Counted from the first letter of the stretch, positions 7,940 through 16,810 are shown. The stretch: DNA of 64,000 bases from Lutimonas vermicola (GCF_038433205.1 NZ_JBCDNA010000001.1:744001-808000); one strand, 5' to 3'. Program-made: numbers and translations. The notes: generated by a model not told the origin, from the sequence alone.

Positions 7940-9828
7940 TGAGATGCCAGCCTTTTTTTAAGTTCTTTATAATTTCTTTGATTCACCTTTACTTGATACG
8001 CCTCATGCAGCTCCTTGACCCATTCCTTTTCAAGGTAATTCTGATAATCATTCATGACTTCACCGCGGGTTTCCTTTAAATCCTTCAATTCGGGTTCAAA
8101 AATCGTGTCAACATCAATGATGGTGAAATCCATTTTGCCTTCTTCAAAAATATCAGAAACCCCCATAGAAAAAACATATCCCTGGGGTAATTTAGCACTT
8201 CCTTCTTCCAGCTTTCCCTTGCTGAATAATACATGAATCGTGGCTCCTTCATTTACCGTGGATTTTATGCTGTCTGCAGGTATGTTCCGGAGCAACATAT
8301 CCCTGACTAGCTGTGCTTTTTCAAGTCGTGTGCAACTTGCAATGGTGAGCTCAGCTCTTTTTTTCCACACATAGTTATTTCGGTTGGCCTCAAAGTAATT
8401 TACAAGTCCTGTTGAGTCTTTTTCAGATCTTTCCCAAACCTTTTTCTGAAGGAGTTCAAACAGTAACAATCCATCTTCATATTCCTTATAAGTCAAAGCA
8501 AATTCTTTATTGGTTTCGTCCAAATGATCCTTAAAATAATCAATAATCATCTTGTTGGTGAATTCCTCATAAAGATCCTCTTTGGTTCTTTTTTGAAATG
8601 TTTGGGCAAAAGTGTAAAAATCATCACCCGAATAAATTCTTTCTTCAACACTTAACAAGGTGTCCGTATTGTTTTTGAAATCAATTAATAAAGGATATTC
8701 CTGAAGTTTTGCTTTATAGGTGACGACCTTGTACTGAGCAGCAATTTTTTGAGCCAGGGATCGCTCAACATAACTGGATCGGCTTCCGTTTTTTACCTTT
8801 GATTCCAGTTTTGCATGAAGTTCATCATACGATCCGATCGGATACTTTTTTAACAATTTTAATATATGCCAGCCATAATCGCTTTCAAAAGGTTCAGAAA
8901 AATCTCCCTCCTGCTCCAACCCAAAAGCCACATTTTCAAATGATTCAATCATTCTTCCAGTTCCGAATCTTGGCAATACGCCCCCTTTTTGGGCCGAACT
9001 GATATCATCTGAATGATCTTTGGCAATCGTTGCAAAATCATCACCTTGTTCCAATTTATTATAAATGTCTGTGATTTTATCCTTCGAATTTCTAAGAACG
9101 GTGGTGTCATTTTTTACCATGATATGCGCTACCTGAACTTCCCCCGGCGACATTCTCCTGTCATTAACCTTTACTATATGATATCCGAACTGTGTTCTAA
9201 AGGGTGGGCTTATATCGCCAATTTTAGTAGTATACGCAGCATTTTCAAAGGCATAAACCATAGAAAAAGCTGAAAAATAACCTAGACCGCCATTGTTCAT
9301 TTGAACTGAAGGATCTTCTGAATACAATTTTGCAATACTGTCAAAACCGGCCCCATTGACAATTTTATCACGTGCCTCCGTTATCCTCTGATAAGCTATT
9401 AAAGTATCTGCATAAGCAGCATCCGGCTCGAGCCTGATCAAGATATGGCTCGCGTTAACTTCTTCTTTAGTTCTGTCATAAGCTTCCCTGACTAAAACCT
9501 CAATAGCTTCAGGGTTTTGTAAATAGGGTTGCACCAGCTGCTCCCTGTACTTAGACAATTCAGAAACGTAAGACGAAACCGTATCGAGTTTTATGTCTCT
9601 GGCCTGCATCAGCTTTAACTTAAAATCCACGAACAACTCAAAATAATCATCAAAGTCCTTTCGCTCATCTTCAACTACAATATCTTTATTCTTTTCAAAG
9701 ACCCTGATAAATTCCGAACTATAAACATCATTTCCATCAATGCTAAAAAGAACCTTTTCCTCATCCTGCCCACTAACGATTCCACTGATGAACATCGCAG
9801 ACAGGATGATTACTTTTTTAATCATCAT
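7936..9828 (-). CDS. Periplasmic parvulin-type peptidyl-prolyl isomerase with two PPIC domains
   Basis: Start chosen at 9828 (MMIKKVIILSAMF...), which gives a signal peptide cut near VSGQDEEK; the frame stays open 15 codons further upstream. The protein has 630 residues. Two adjacent parvulin domains are clear: NASHILIRLEPDAAYADTLI with NGGLGYFSAF and FGYHIVKV, then AHIMVKNDT with KGGVLPRFGTGRMIESFE and YGWHILKL. A long C-terminal chaperone-like region of about 280 residues follows, longer than in E. coli SurA. It likely assists outer-membrane protein folding. First gene of the trio ending with moxR. Confidence 0.9.
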   Translation of the reverse strand: MMIKKVIILSAMFISGIVSGQDEEKVLFSIDGNDVYSSEFIRVFEKNKDIVVEDERKDFDDYFELFVDFKLKLMQARDIKLDTVSSYVSELSKYREQLVQPYLQNPEAIEVLVREAYDRTKEEVNASHILIRLEPDAAYADTLIAYQRITEARDKIVNGAGFDSIAKLYSEDPSVQMNNGGLGYFSAFSMVYAFENAAYTTKIGDISPPFRTQFGYHIVKVNDRRMSPGEVQVAHIMVKNDTTVLRNSKDKITDIYNKLEQGDDFATIAKDHSDDISSAQKGGVLPRFGTGRMIESFENVAFGLEQEGDFSEPFESDYGWHILKLLKKYPIGSYDELHAKLESKVKNGSRSSYVERSLAQKIAAQYKVVTYKAKLQEYPLLIDFKNNTDTLLSVEERIYSGDDFYTFAQTFQKRTKEDLYEEFTNKMIIDYFKDHLDETNKEFALTYKEYEDGLLLFELLQKKVWERSEKDSTGLVNYFEANRNNYVWKKRAELTIASCTRLEKAQLVRDMLLRNIPADSIKSTVNEGATIHVLFSKGKLEEGSAKLPQGYVFSMGVSDIFEEGKMDFTIIDVDTIFEPELKDLKETRGEVMNDYQNYLEKEWVKELHEAYQVKVNQRNYKELKKRLASQ

Positions 9829-9910
9829 TTTCAATTGTTTCCTTAGTCTTTTTGAATTCTCTTGAATGGTCAAAAATATTTTTTATTTTTCAATTGCCTT
9901 GTTAAAAATA

Positions 9911-10192
9911 TCACAAAGATATCACTCCTTCTATTTTTGATACCTCTTGATAAATAACGATTATTTCATCGGGTGAAGTCATTTTGACTAAAATAGTCAA
10001 GCTGACATATTTTCCTGTTTTTGAAGGTTTGGAATTGATTACAGCTCCCATGTTATCAAAGATATTTTCTATCTGTTTAAATTTTTCATCGGTACTGGGA
10101 ATGATAAATTTATACATGTATTTGGTAGGGAACTCCGTCGTCTCTATCAGGCTTTTTTTTAATTTATCATAAAAATCAGACTCTTTACTCAT
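9911..10192 (-). CDS. DUF493 (YbeD-like) family protein
   Basis: The ATG at 10192 gives 93 residues, the standard size of DUF493; the frame is open further upstream but that part has no family resemblance. The core PTKYMYKFIIPSTDEKF and the SKTGKYVSLTI strand are typical of this ACT-like small fold. Function is not established; E. coli YbeD lies next to lipoic-acid genes, which are not seen here. A TAnnTTTG element (minus strand, 10227-10220) lies upstream. Divergent from the P-loop ATPase gene at 10279. Confidence 0.85.
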   Translation of the reverse strand: MSKESDFYDKLKKSLIETTEFPTKYMYKFIIPSTDEKFKQIENIFDNMGAVINSKPSKTGKYVSLTILVKMTSPDEIIVIYQEVSKIEGVISL

Positions 10193-10278
10193 GACTAAAT
10201 ATTTGATTTTAAAAGTGTTCAAATTTACAATTATTATTTTCTTAATTTTGGAATTGTTTAAAGAATAATTCTGATTCC

Positions 10279-10812
10279 TTGAAACAACAAAGAATAGTGA
10301 TAACGGGAGGTCCCGGTACCGGAAAATCAACCATCATCGAGCAATTGCTGCAGATGAAGTTTACCTGTATGCCTGAGATTTCACGAAGCATTACAAAAAA
10401 AGCGCAGGAATCAGGCATCGATCAATTATTCCTTAAAGACCCTTTGCTGTTTAGTGAATTGTTACTTCAGGGAAGGGTTGAACAATACGAGACAGCTAAA
10501 ACCCAGGCATACGAAAAAGTTTTTTTTGACAGAGGGATCCCTGATATCCAAGGGTATATGGATTATGCAGGCACAAATTATCCTGATGAATTTATTGATA
10601 AAAGCTTTAAATTCAGATACAGTCATGTGTTTATGTTACCTCCGTGGAAGGGGATTTACAAAACTGATAATGAACGTTACGAGTCCTTTGAGCAGTCACT
10701 CATTATTTATCAACATCTGATTGAGGCCTACAAGAAAATGAATTATGACATCATTACTGTTCCGGAAGGAAGTATATCAAAAAGAGTGAACTTTATTTTA
10801 AATTCACTTTAA
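10279..10812 (+). CDS. AAA_28-type P-loop ATPase/kinase-like protein with TTG start
   Basis: 177 residues. Walker A GGPGTGKST at 10-18 directly follows the first beta strand, so the start must be the TTG at 10279; no ATG lies upstream in frame and the next candidate would cut the P-loop strand. The PEISRSI and FFDRGIPDIQGYM segments are characteristic of the AAA_28 family (related to NadR and thymidylate-kinase-like folds). The substrate is unknown; the DRG segment suggests nucleoside or small-molecule phosphorylation. A TAATTTTG element is at 10243-10250. It ends six bases before the RecQ gene and is likely co-transcribed with it and fmt. Confidence 0.85.
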   Translation: MKQQRIVITGGPGTGKSTIIEQLLQMKFTCMPEISRSITKKAQESGIDQLFLKDPLLFSELLLQGRVEQYETAKTQAYEKVFFDRGIPDIQGYMDYAGTNYPDEFIDKSFKFRYSHVFMLPPWKGIYKTDNERYESFEQSLIIYQHLIEAYKKMNYDIITVPEGSISKRVNFILNSL

Positions 10813-10818
10813 AATCAA

Positions 10819-12720
10819 ATGAGCAAGGCGATAGAACTTTTAAAAAAGCACTGGGGATTCAATTCTTTCAGGGAATCTCAGGAGGCGATCATAAAAGAGC
10901 TCCTGGATAAAAAAGATGCCTTTGTGCTGCTTCCGACAGGAGCCGGTAAATCTTTGTGTTACCAGTTGCCTGCTTTATTGTCTGATGGCGTATGCCTGGT
11001 CATATCTCCCTTGATTGCCCTGATGGAGGACCAGGTTAAAAGTTTAGAAGCAAAAGGCATAAAAGCTTTGATGCTGAGCTCCAAGCTCAACAGGCACGAT
11101 ACCATTGTTGCCTTTGACAACCTTCAATTCGGTAATTATAAGTTCCTGTACCTCTCTCCTGAGAAATTACAGTCTGAATTTATACAGGAAAAAATCAGTC
11201 AGTTACACGTAAACCTTATCGCTATTGACGAGGCGCATTGTATTTCTCAGTGGGGCCATGACTTTAGGCCTGCCTATTTAAAAATACCGGTATTGAATGA
11301 AATGCATCCTCATACCCCAAGAATAGCCTTGACGGCGACTGCAACTTCTTTGGTTAAAAGCGATATCATTGAAAATCTAAACCTAATACATGCCAAGGTT
11401 TTTTCAGGATCCTATTACAGGAAAAACCTGCAGATCAATATTGAAAAAACAGCAGATATAAGAGGAAGGATACTGAAGTTGGTTCAATCAGTCGATGAGC
11501 CCATTATTATTTATGTAAGCACTCGAAAAAGCACCTTAGAGTACCGGCAACTTTTGAATGCCAAACAAATCAATGCCACAGCTTATCATGGGGGCCTTAC
11601 CTATAAACAGAAAACCAGTGCCCTTGATGAATGGAGCAATGAAAATTCGAAGGTAATGGTTGCTACCAATGCATTTGGCATGGGCATCGACAAGTCTAAT
11701 GTGAGAATGATCATCCATGCCCACCTGCCCAACAGCATTGAAAATTTCATGCAGGAGATAGGCCGTGCGGGCCGTGACGGCAAAGATGCCAAAACCTATC
11801 TTCTTTACAATGAAAATACGATTTGGGAAAGCAAAAACATGATCCAAAAATCTACGGTGAGCCCTGAGTTTTGCAAGATGGTTTATGCGAAACTTAATGA
11901 TTATTATCAAATCGCCAACGGAGAAATTCAAGAGAACCTCTTTAGTTTTGATCTGCAGGAATTTGCGGTAAGATATCAATTTAACCTCTCAGAGGTTTAC
12001 CATGCTTTGAATCATTTACATCATGAAGATATCATCTTTTATGACCAAAACCCGAATAAATCATCGAGAATTAAAATCGTTGAGAATGCTTCCAAGCTTT
12101 ATGAAATTCAGTCCGCTCAAAATCATCAAGGCAGGGTCCTGCAACTATTACTCAGGACCTATGGAGGTATTCACGAACAGTTCACCCCGATCAATGAAGG
12201 CTTACTTGCTGTAAAATCAGGGCTTGATAAGAAATACATTATCAAAGCTTTACATACGCTGGAAAAGGATAAAGCCATTATTTATGACAAGTCATCCAGT
12301 GTCTTTACATTGAGGTTTTTGGTTCCCAGAGAAGACAATTTTATCTTTAATACCATTAAAAAAAATATTCAACAACGCAACCAAATTAAAATAGAGAAAT
12401 TGAAGGCCATACAACAAATGGTTTCCAATGATTTTATCTGCAGACAAATCCAACTGCTACGCTATTTTGGGGAAAAACTGGATCAACCATGCGGTGCATG
12501 TGATGTTTGCTTAAGAAAAAATTCGAATCAAACGGTTGATCACAAAGAATTGGCTGACAAGGTTTTGAGATTATTGGATCTATCGAAAGCTTTGGACATT
12601 AATGAAATAAGCACTGCGCTTTCCATTGATAAAAGAATGATCATAAAAACTCTGGAATTATTGGTGGAAAAAAGAAGCATAGATTTAAATTTGCAAAACA
12701 AATTCTATATTATTTCATGA
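10819..12720 (+). CDS. RecQ-family ATP-dependent DNA helicase (zinc site intact)
   Basis: 633 residues. Walker A PTGAGKS is at 39-45, DEAH box at 137-140 followed by CISQWGHDFR (the RecQ aromatic-rich loop), and the helicase C domain carries FGMGIDKSNVR and QEIGRAGRDG. The zinc-binding module is complete, with cysteines at about 541, 558, 561 and 564. There is no obvious HRDC domain; the C-terminus ends in a winged-helix-like segment. Unwinds 3'-overhang DNA in repair. It overlaps fmt by four bases (ATGA). A second, different RecQ lies at 20325. Confidence 0.93.
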   Translation: MSKAIELLKKHWGFNSFRESQEAIIKELLDKKDAFVLLPTGAGKSLCYQLPALLSDGVCLVISPLIALMEDQVKSLEAKGIKALMLSSKLNRHDTIVAFDNLQFGNYKFLYLSPEKLQSEFIQEKISQLHVNLIAIDEAHCISQWGHDFRPAYLKIPVLNEMHPHTPRIALTATATSLVKSDIIENLNLIHAKVFSGSYYRKNLQINIEKTADIRGRILKLVQSVDEPIIIYVSTRKSTLEYRQLLNAKQINATAYHGGLTYKQKTSALDEWSNENSKVMVATNAFGMGIDKSNVRMIIHAHLPNSIENFMQEIGRAGRDGKDAKTYLLYNENTIWESKNMIQKSTVSPEFCKMVYAKLNDYYQIANGEIQENLFSFDLQEFAVRYQFNLSEVYHALNHLHHEDIIFYDQNPNKSSRIKIVENASKLYEIQSAQNHQGRVLQLLLRTYGGIHEQFTPINEGLLAVKSGLDKKYIIKALHTLEKDKAIIYDKSSSVFTLRFLVPREDNFIFNTIKKNIQQRNQIKIEKLKAIQQMVSNDFICRQIQLLRYFGEKLDQPCGACDVCLRKNSNQTVDHKELADKVLRLLDLSKALDINEISTALSIDKRMIIKTLELLVEKRSIDLNLQNKFYIIS

Positions 12721-13661
12721 AAGAACTTCGTATTATTTTTATGGGCACCCCCGATTTCGCTGTTGCCACTTTGAAGGCACTGGTAAAAGAGCATTACAAC
12801 GTAGTAGCCGTGATTACTGCTCCTGATAAACCAGCAGGCAGGGGCAGAAAATTAAATCAATCTGCCGTAAAGAAGTACGCTATGTCAAACGGGCTGGAGG
12901 TTTTGCAACCCGCCAATTTAAAAGATCCTGAATTTTTAGAAAAACTCAAAAGTTATCATGCAGACATTCAGGTCGTCGTAGCATTTAGAATGTTGCCCAA
13001 ACTCGTATGGGACATGCCGAAGCTTGGCACCTTTAACTTACATGCCAGTTTACTGCCAGACTACAGAGGTGCTGCCCCAATCAATTGGGCCATTATTAAT
13101 GGTGAGCACAAAACCGGCGTGACAACTTTTTTTATAAATGAACAGATAGACACGGGCGCCATCATCAAACAGGAAGTTACAAACATCCCAAAAGATGCTA
13201 CTGCCGGGGAACTACATGATATACTGATGGAACTGGGCAGCAGAACCGTGGTGGAAACATTACAAATGATTGAACAGGGCAAGGTGCAACCGATACATCA
13301 AAAAGAAGGGGAATTTAACCCCGCACCCAAACTAAATAAAGAAATTTGCAGGATTCAATGGAACAATCCTCTGGAAAAGGTATACAATCATATTCGCGGA
13401 CTCAGCCCTTACCCCGGGGCCTGGACCATACTCGACAACGATGGACAGCAAACTGAGGTAAAGATCTATAAAGCAAATATGATTCCTGAACAACATCAAC
13501 TGCTCCCGGGAAGTGTTGTGGCTGCAAAAAAGAACCTGCGCGTTGCCGTTGCAAATGGCTTTCTCGAAATCACAGATTTAAAGATGGCGGGGAAAAGAAG
13601 AATGGATGCAATCAGCTTGCTTAATGGATATGTATTTCACAGGGAATCTAAAATGTTCTAA
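12717..13661 (+). CDS. fmt: Methionyl-tRNA formyltransferase
   Basis: 314 residues, full length. Formylates initiator Met-tRNA using 10-formyl-tetrahydrofolate. The formyltransferase signature NLHASLLPDYRGAAPINW lies at 107-124, with catalytic Asn107 and His109 and the later INEQIDTGAII segment carrying the Asp. A C-terminal OB-like domain begins near residue 207. The start ATG overlaps the RecQ stop codon (ATGA), giving a probable ATPase-recQ-fmt operon. No anomalies. Confidence 0.97.
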   Translation: MKELRIIFMGTPDFAVATLKALVKEHYNVVAVITAPDKPAGRGRKLNQSAVKKYAMSNGLEVLQPANLKDPEFLEKLKSYHADIQVVVAFRMLPKLVWDMPKLGTFNLHASLLPDYRGAAPINWAIINGEHKTGVTTFFINEQIDTGAIIKQEVTNIPKDATAGELHDILMELGSRTVVETLQMIEQGKVQPIHQKEGEFNPAPKLNKEICRIQWNNPLEKVYNHIRGLSPYPGAWTILDNDGQQTEVKIYKANMIPEQHQLLPGSVVAAKKNLRVAVANGFLEITDLKMAGKRRMDAISLLNGYVFHRESKMF

Positions 13662-13711
13662 ACACAATACGTATAGGCACTTAGGGCATATTTTGATGTT
13701 TTTTTTTAGGT

Positions 13712-13742
13712 TTATCAACAAATTGAGCTTAATTATCAACAA
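13712..13742 (+). repeat. Two TTATCAACAA repeats upstream of the HU promoter
   Basis: Identical 10-mers at 13712-13721 and 13733-13742 start exactly 21 bases apart, two helical turns. TTATCAACA differs by one base from the DnaA box TTATCCACA. They lie about 26-56 bases upstream of the HU -33 element, a good place for an activator or DnaA binding. Confidence 0.5.
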
Positions 13743-13767
13743 TATAGGGGTTTTTAAGTGGTAAAAC

Positions 13768-13797
13768 TTGCGTAAACCCTTATAAAATCTATATTTG
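13768..13797 (+). promoter_or_regulatory. Promoter of the HU gene
   Basis: TTG (13768-13770), 19-base spacer, TATATTTG (13790-13797): a full match to the Bacteroidota promoter form. Transcription would start near 13802, leaving a leader of about 50 bases. Confidence 0.75.
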
Positions 13798-13852
13798 TTC
13801 TGCTATTGAAAGGCAAAAAATGAATATTTAACCAATTTTAAAATTTTTAATT

Positions 13853-14125
13853 ATGAACAAATCAGATTTAATTGAAGCAATGGCTACTAATGCTGGGATC
13901 TCAAAGGCTGCTGCTGGAAAAGCTTTAGACGCTATGATGAAGAGCATAACGGGTGAACTAATGACTGGTGGTAGAGTATCATTGGTAGGTTTTGGTTCTT
14001 TCTCAGTTTCGGCAAGAGCTGCAAGAGACGGAAGAAATCCTCAAACTGGTGCAACTATCAAAATCCCTGCAAGAAAAGTAGTAAAATTCAAAGCAGGATC
14101 TGAATTAAAAGATTCAGTGAACTAA
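13853..14125 (+). CDS. HU-family nucleoid DNA-binding protein
   Basis: 90 residues, the standard HU length. It carries the dimer core (NKSDLIEAMATNAGISKAAA), the GFGSFSVSARAARDGRNPQTG signature and the DNA-bending arm ending TIKIPARKVVKFKAG. HU compacts and bends DNA as a dimer. It is a single-gene transcription unit with its own promoter (13768-13797) and terminator (14152-14179). Codons are strongly biased to GCT/GGT/AAA types, as expected for an abundant protein. Confidence 0.96.
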   Translation: MNKSDLIEAMATNAGISKAAAGKALDAMMKSITGELMTGGRVSLVGFGSFSVSARAARDGRNPQTGATIKIPARKVVKFKAGSELKDSVN

Positions 14126-14151
14126 TCAAGTTCTAAAAAATTATCATATTG

Positions 14152-14179
14152 AAACCCTCCATTTTTGGCGGGTTTTTTT
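14152..14179 (+). terminator. Rho-independent terminator of the HU gene
   Basis: AAACCC and GGGTTT form the stem, with extra pairing inside (TCC/GGC region), followed by seven T. It sits 26 bases after the HU stop. Confidence 0.85.
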
Positions 14180-14220
14180 ATTAGCATATTTTTTGTACAT
14201 TTAGTGACAACCAATTTAAT

Positions 14221-14778
14221 ATGACAACGTTAAAACCTACTAAAGGTAAATTACTTATTGCGGAGCCGTCCATTTTGATGGACAGTTCTTTTAACAGATC
14301 AGTCGTGTTACTTACTGAACACAATGATAACGGATCAGTTGGTTTTATTTTTAACAAACCTTCACCTTATAATATCAGTGATCTTATTCCCGATATCGAT
14401 TCTTCCTTAAAAGTATACTTTGGAGGCCCGGTTTCGGAAGATAACCTCTATTTTGTGCATAAAGTCCCTGAGTTAATACCCGATAGCATTGAAATATCTG
14501 ATGGTATTTTTTGGGGAGGTGATTTTGAAGCCATTCAGTCACTTTTAAAAGACGATATTTTATCGAAACACGATATCAGGTTCTTTCTCGGCTATTCAGG
14601 CTGGAGTCAAAGACAGTTGGAAGAAGAATTGCAAACTACTTCATGGCTTATCGTTGAAAATGAGTTTAATAATCTTTTTAAGATCAACCCCATTAGCTTC
14701 TGGAAGAATGAGCTGCTTAAATATGGCGGTATTTATCAGCTGTGGGCCAATGCCCCTAAAGATCCCGGTTTAAATTAA
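14221..14778 (+). CDS. YqgE/AlgH (UPF0301) family protein
   Basis: 185 residues, typical of the family. The signatures GKLLIAEPSILMDSSFNRSV (7-26), VGFIFNKP, YFGGPV and FLGYSGWSQRQLEEEL are all present. Crystal structures are known for the family but the biochemical function is not settled; AlgH in Pseudomonas affects regulation and protein homeostasis. It ends two bases before the convergent class IV aminotransferase gene, so the two transcripts may overlap. Confidence 0.93.
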   Translation: MTTLKPTKGKLLIAEPSILMDSSFNRSVVLLTEHNDNGSVGFIFNKPSPYNISDLIPDIDSSLKVYFGGPVSEDNLYFVHKVPELIPDSIEISDGIFWGGDFEAIQSLLKDDILSKHDIRFFLGYSGWSQRQLEEELQTTSWLIVENEFNNLFKINPISFWKNELLKYGGIYQLWANAPKDPGLN

Positions 14779-14779
14779 T

Positions 14780-15607
14780 TTATACCTGAATAAATGAAGT
14801 AAAATACTTTATTAATTCTTTGGTTTTTTCCTTTGCATAACTCTTTTTTCGATAACGGTCAACAGACTGAATCTCCTGTATTGAATTCGTTAGAAATACC
14901 TCGTCCACTTTAAGTAGGTCAAATGGCGAGATACTCATCTCTTTAACCGTAAATGTATCGTGCTTCTCAATAGCCTCTATCAGTTTTTTTCTCATGATTC
15001 CGTTGATACAACCCGTGTCGAGGGATGGAGTCATTACCTCATTGCCTTTTATCAAAAATATATTGGCGTTCAGGGCTTCAACCAACTCTTTCTTTTCATT
15101 GATCAAAATACAATTTTGGTAATCGTTTTCCTTCGCGTATATACTGCCCAGGACATTGATCAACCGGTTATTTGTTTTAATGGTAGACAAAAGCCCTGAT
15201 GCCAAAGGAAAATCCTTAAACAATTCTATCTCCACTGCTCCCTTGTATGTTTCTTTTAAAGGGTGCACTTCTATAAGAAAATCAACTTCATTTGTTCTGG
15301 GAGCATAGAGGCCCCCATCCTGCCTGAAAACATTTACCCTGATCCTGGCCTGTTGATTCAGTTTGTTTGCATCTAAAGTCAACCTGATCTGGTTTTCATA
15401 GTATTCAAGGGTGAAATTCATGGGAATTCTCATCCTAAGCATCCTCATTGATGACATGAGCCGAAAATAATGATCCTCTAAAAAATGTATTCTTCCATTG
15501 GCTGATTTTAAAGTGTCAAAAATTCCGTCGCCATATTTAAAAGCCCTGTTATCAAGGCTTAACTTAAAATTTTCCCTTGAAACCAAACTTCCGTTTTGAT
15601 TGACCAT
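14780..15607 (-). CDS. Class IV (branched-chain/ADC-lyase type) aminotransferase
   Basis: Start taken at 15607 (MVNQNGSLV, 275 residues); an upstream in-frame ATG at 15655 lies within the terminator of the neighbouring gene. PLP fold type IV: the NRAFKYGDGIFDTLK segment near the N-terminus and a Lys in STIKTNNRL. The LVEALNANIF motif matches aminodeoxychorismate lyase and D-amino/branched-chain aminotransferase relatives. Its size and lineage suggest 4-amino-4-deoxychorismate lyase (folate pathway), but this is inference. A -7 element TATTTTTG (15634-15627, minus strand) lies 20 bases before the start. Confidence 0.85.
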   Translation of the reverse strand: MVNQNGSLVSRENFKLSLDNRAFKYGDGIFDTLKSANGRIHFLEDHYFRLMSSMRMLRMRIPMNFTLEYYENQIRLTLDANKLNQQARIRVNVFRQDGGLYAPRTNEVDFLIEVHPLKETYKGAVEIELFKDFPLASGLLSTIKTNNRLINVLGSIYAKENDYQNCILINEKKELVEALNANIFLIKGNEVMTPSLDTGCINGIMRKKLIEAIEKHDTFTVKEMSISPFDLLKVDEVFLTNSIQEIQSVDRYRKKSYAKEKTKELIKYFTSFIQV

Positions 15608-15631
15608 ATTATTTATATTTAAGAGGCAAAA

Positions 15632-15660
15632 ATAAAAAAAGCCTTGATAAATCAAGGCTT
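15632..15660 (-). terminator. Rho-independent terminator of the START-like gene
   Basis: On the minus strand AAGCCTTGAT pairs with ATCAAGGCTT around a two-base loop and is followed by a T-rich run. It lies between the START-like gene (15682-16065) and the class IV aminotransferase, so the two are separate transcription units. Confidence 0.8.
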
Positions 15661-15681
15661 TTCCATTTTATTTCAAGTCGA

Positions 15682-16065
15682 TTATCCTCCGATAACGTGT
15701 TTTAATTCAGCAATTTGATTTTCCCAAAACATTTTAGAATCTTCCACTTCATCCTCCTCCGCAAAATCAATAACCAAAAGTGATACATCTTTAGTGAGAT
15801 CATCCACTTCAATTCTCAATTCAAAATAAGAATCTTCATCCTCATCCTCTTCCCACTTAAACCTAATAAACACATCTGTTTTTTGGGCAAGCCGATCAGC
15901 AACTTCCTCAGAATCGTTCCACATAAAGGTATACTTCTTTCCTCTTGAATTTACATTATCTGCAAACCATTCTCCCATACTGTCGGGAGTTGAGATATAC
16001 TGAAACAAAAAACTAGGAGAAGCATGTATAGGAAATTCTAAGTCTATTCGTACTTTGCTTGACAT
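15682..16065 (-). CDS. START-like domain protein
   Basis: 127 residues with an SRPBCC/START-like fold: an N-terminal strand (KVRIDLEFPIHASPSFLFQY), the TPDSMGEWFADNV helix region, and a C-terminal amphipathic helix (SKMFWENQIAELKHVIGG). This is a short flavobacterial family, often found beside the class IV aminotransferase as here. Members probably bind a hydrophobic ligand; none is known to me. Strongly acidic in the middle (EEDEDEDS). Has its own terminator downstream. Confidence 0.8.
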   Translation of the reverse strand: MSSKVRIDLEFPIHASPSFLFQYISTPDSMGEWFADNVNSRGKKYTFMWNDSEEVADRLAQKTDVFIRFKWEEDEDEDSYFELRIEVDDLTKDVSLLVIDFAEEDEVEDSKMFWENQIAELKHVIGG

Positions 16066-16148
16066 TCTTGATTTTTTTTATGTGGGCAATATATAGATTA
16101 TCTATTTCTAAAAAAAATATTTTATTTAAATATTTTTGGCCTCTTTAC

Positions 16149-16178
16149 TTGCCGCAAATGAATTTGTTTTTATATTTG
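16149..16178 (+). promoter_or_regulatory. Promoter of tRNA-Met
   Basis: TTG (16149-16151), 19-base spacer and TATATTTG (16171-16178) give an exact Bacteroidota promoter about 40 bases before the tRNA. Confidence 0.75.
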
Positions 16179-16225
16179 CAAACTCAAATTTGATAAGCAT
16201 TTTCAGCTTAACTGCAAAAGGTATT

Positions 16226-16299
16226 GGCGAGGTAGCTCAGATGGTTAGAGCGTCGGATTCATAACCCGGAGGTCTCGGGTTCAATTCCCGATCTCGCTA
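16226..16299 (+). tRNA. tRNA-Met (anticodon CAT)
   Basis: A 74-base cloverleaf: acceptor GGCGAGG with TCTCGCT (G-U at both ends), D stem GCTC/GAGC, anticodon loop TTCATAA, T stem TCGGG/CCCGA with loop TTCAATT, discriminator A. CCA is not encoded. The anticodon stem lacks the three G-C pairs of initiator tRNA and there is no 1-72 mismatch of the initiator kind, so I read it as elongator Met. A lysidine-modified Ile (CAT) tRNA cannot be excluded from sequence alone. Own promoter and terminator. Confidence 0.92.
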
Positions 16300-16305
16300 C
16301 TAAAA

Positions 16306-16332
16306 AAAGACTGTGAATTACAGTCTTTTTTT
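16306..16332 (+). terminator. Rho-independent terminator after tRNA-Met
   Basis: AAAGACTGT and ACAGTCTTT form a 9-pair stem with a GAATT loop, followed by seven T, immediately after the tRNA. Confidence 0.85.
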
Positions 16333-16375
16333 GTTTCCGTCGGTTTTTGGTTTATATGAGATTACTGAGGGCTGT

Positions 16376-16810
16376 TTAAGCCAACTTTTTAAACATGACA
16401 AAATGAGGACCAACCTGAGGGACGTCAAAAACTTCTCCCCGTATTTCATATCCTAATTTTCTGTAAAAATCCAGGGCATTTACCCTGGCATTGCACCAAA
16501 TTACCTCTGCACCTTTTGATGTAAGGAGTTTTTCGGCTTTTTTCATAAGCATTGTACCATATCCTTTTCCCTGAAAAGCCTTTGAGGTTCCCATGCCCCT
16601 TAGTTGATACTGAGTGCCTTTAAAATCATCTCTTGAAGATTTCATGAAACTCGCTATACAAACCAGCAGATCTGATTCGAAAAGGCCGAGGTGTACAGTA
16701 TCGACCTTGTGATCTCCATCCATTTTATGGCTTAGGGTCATACCTTGCCTTAAGACAGTCTTTCTTAACTTATAGGTATCTTCCGCCTTTATTTTGCTGA
16801 TTCTTGTCAT
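16376..16810 (-). CDS. GNAT-family N-acetyltransferase
   Basis: 144 residues. The acetyl-CoA-binding loop QGKGYGT at 80-86 is preceded by YQLRGMGTSKAF, and the C-terminal FYRKLGYEIRG motif is typical of GNAT. The acceptor substrate is unknown. The start overlaps the upstream RNA methyltransferase stop by four bases, so translation is coupled; a role in RNA or ribosomal protein modification is possible but not shown. Confidence 0.88.
   Translation of the reverse strand: MTRISKIKAEDTYKLRKTVLRQGMTLSHKMDGDHKVDTVHLGLFESDLLVCIASFMKSSRDDFKGTQYQLRGMGTSKAFQGKGYGTMLMKKAEKLLTSKGAEVIWCNARVNALDFYRKLGYEIRGEVFDVPQVGPHFVMFKKLA

Noticed and set aside
16226..16299. Initiator tRNA-fMet
   Set aside because: The three consecutive G-C pairs in the anticodon stem and the 1-72 mismatch of initiator tRNAs are not present.
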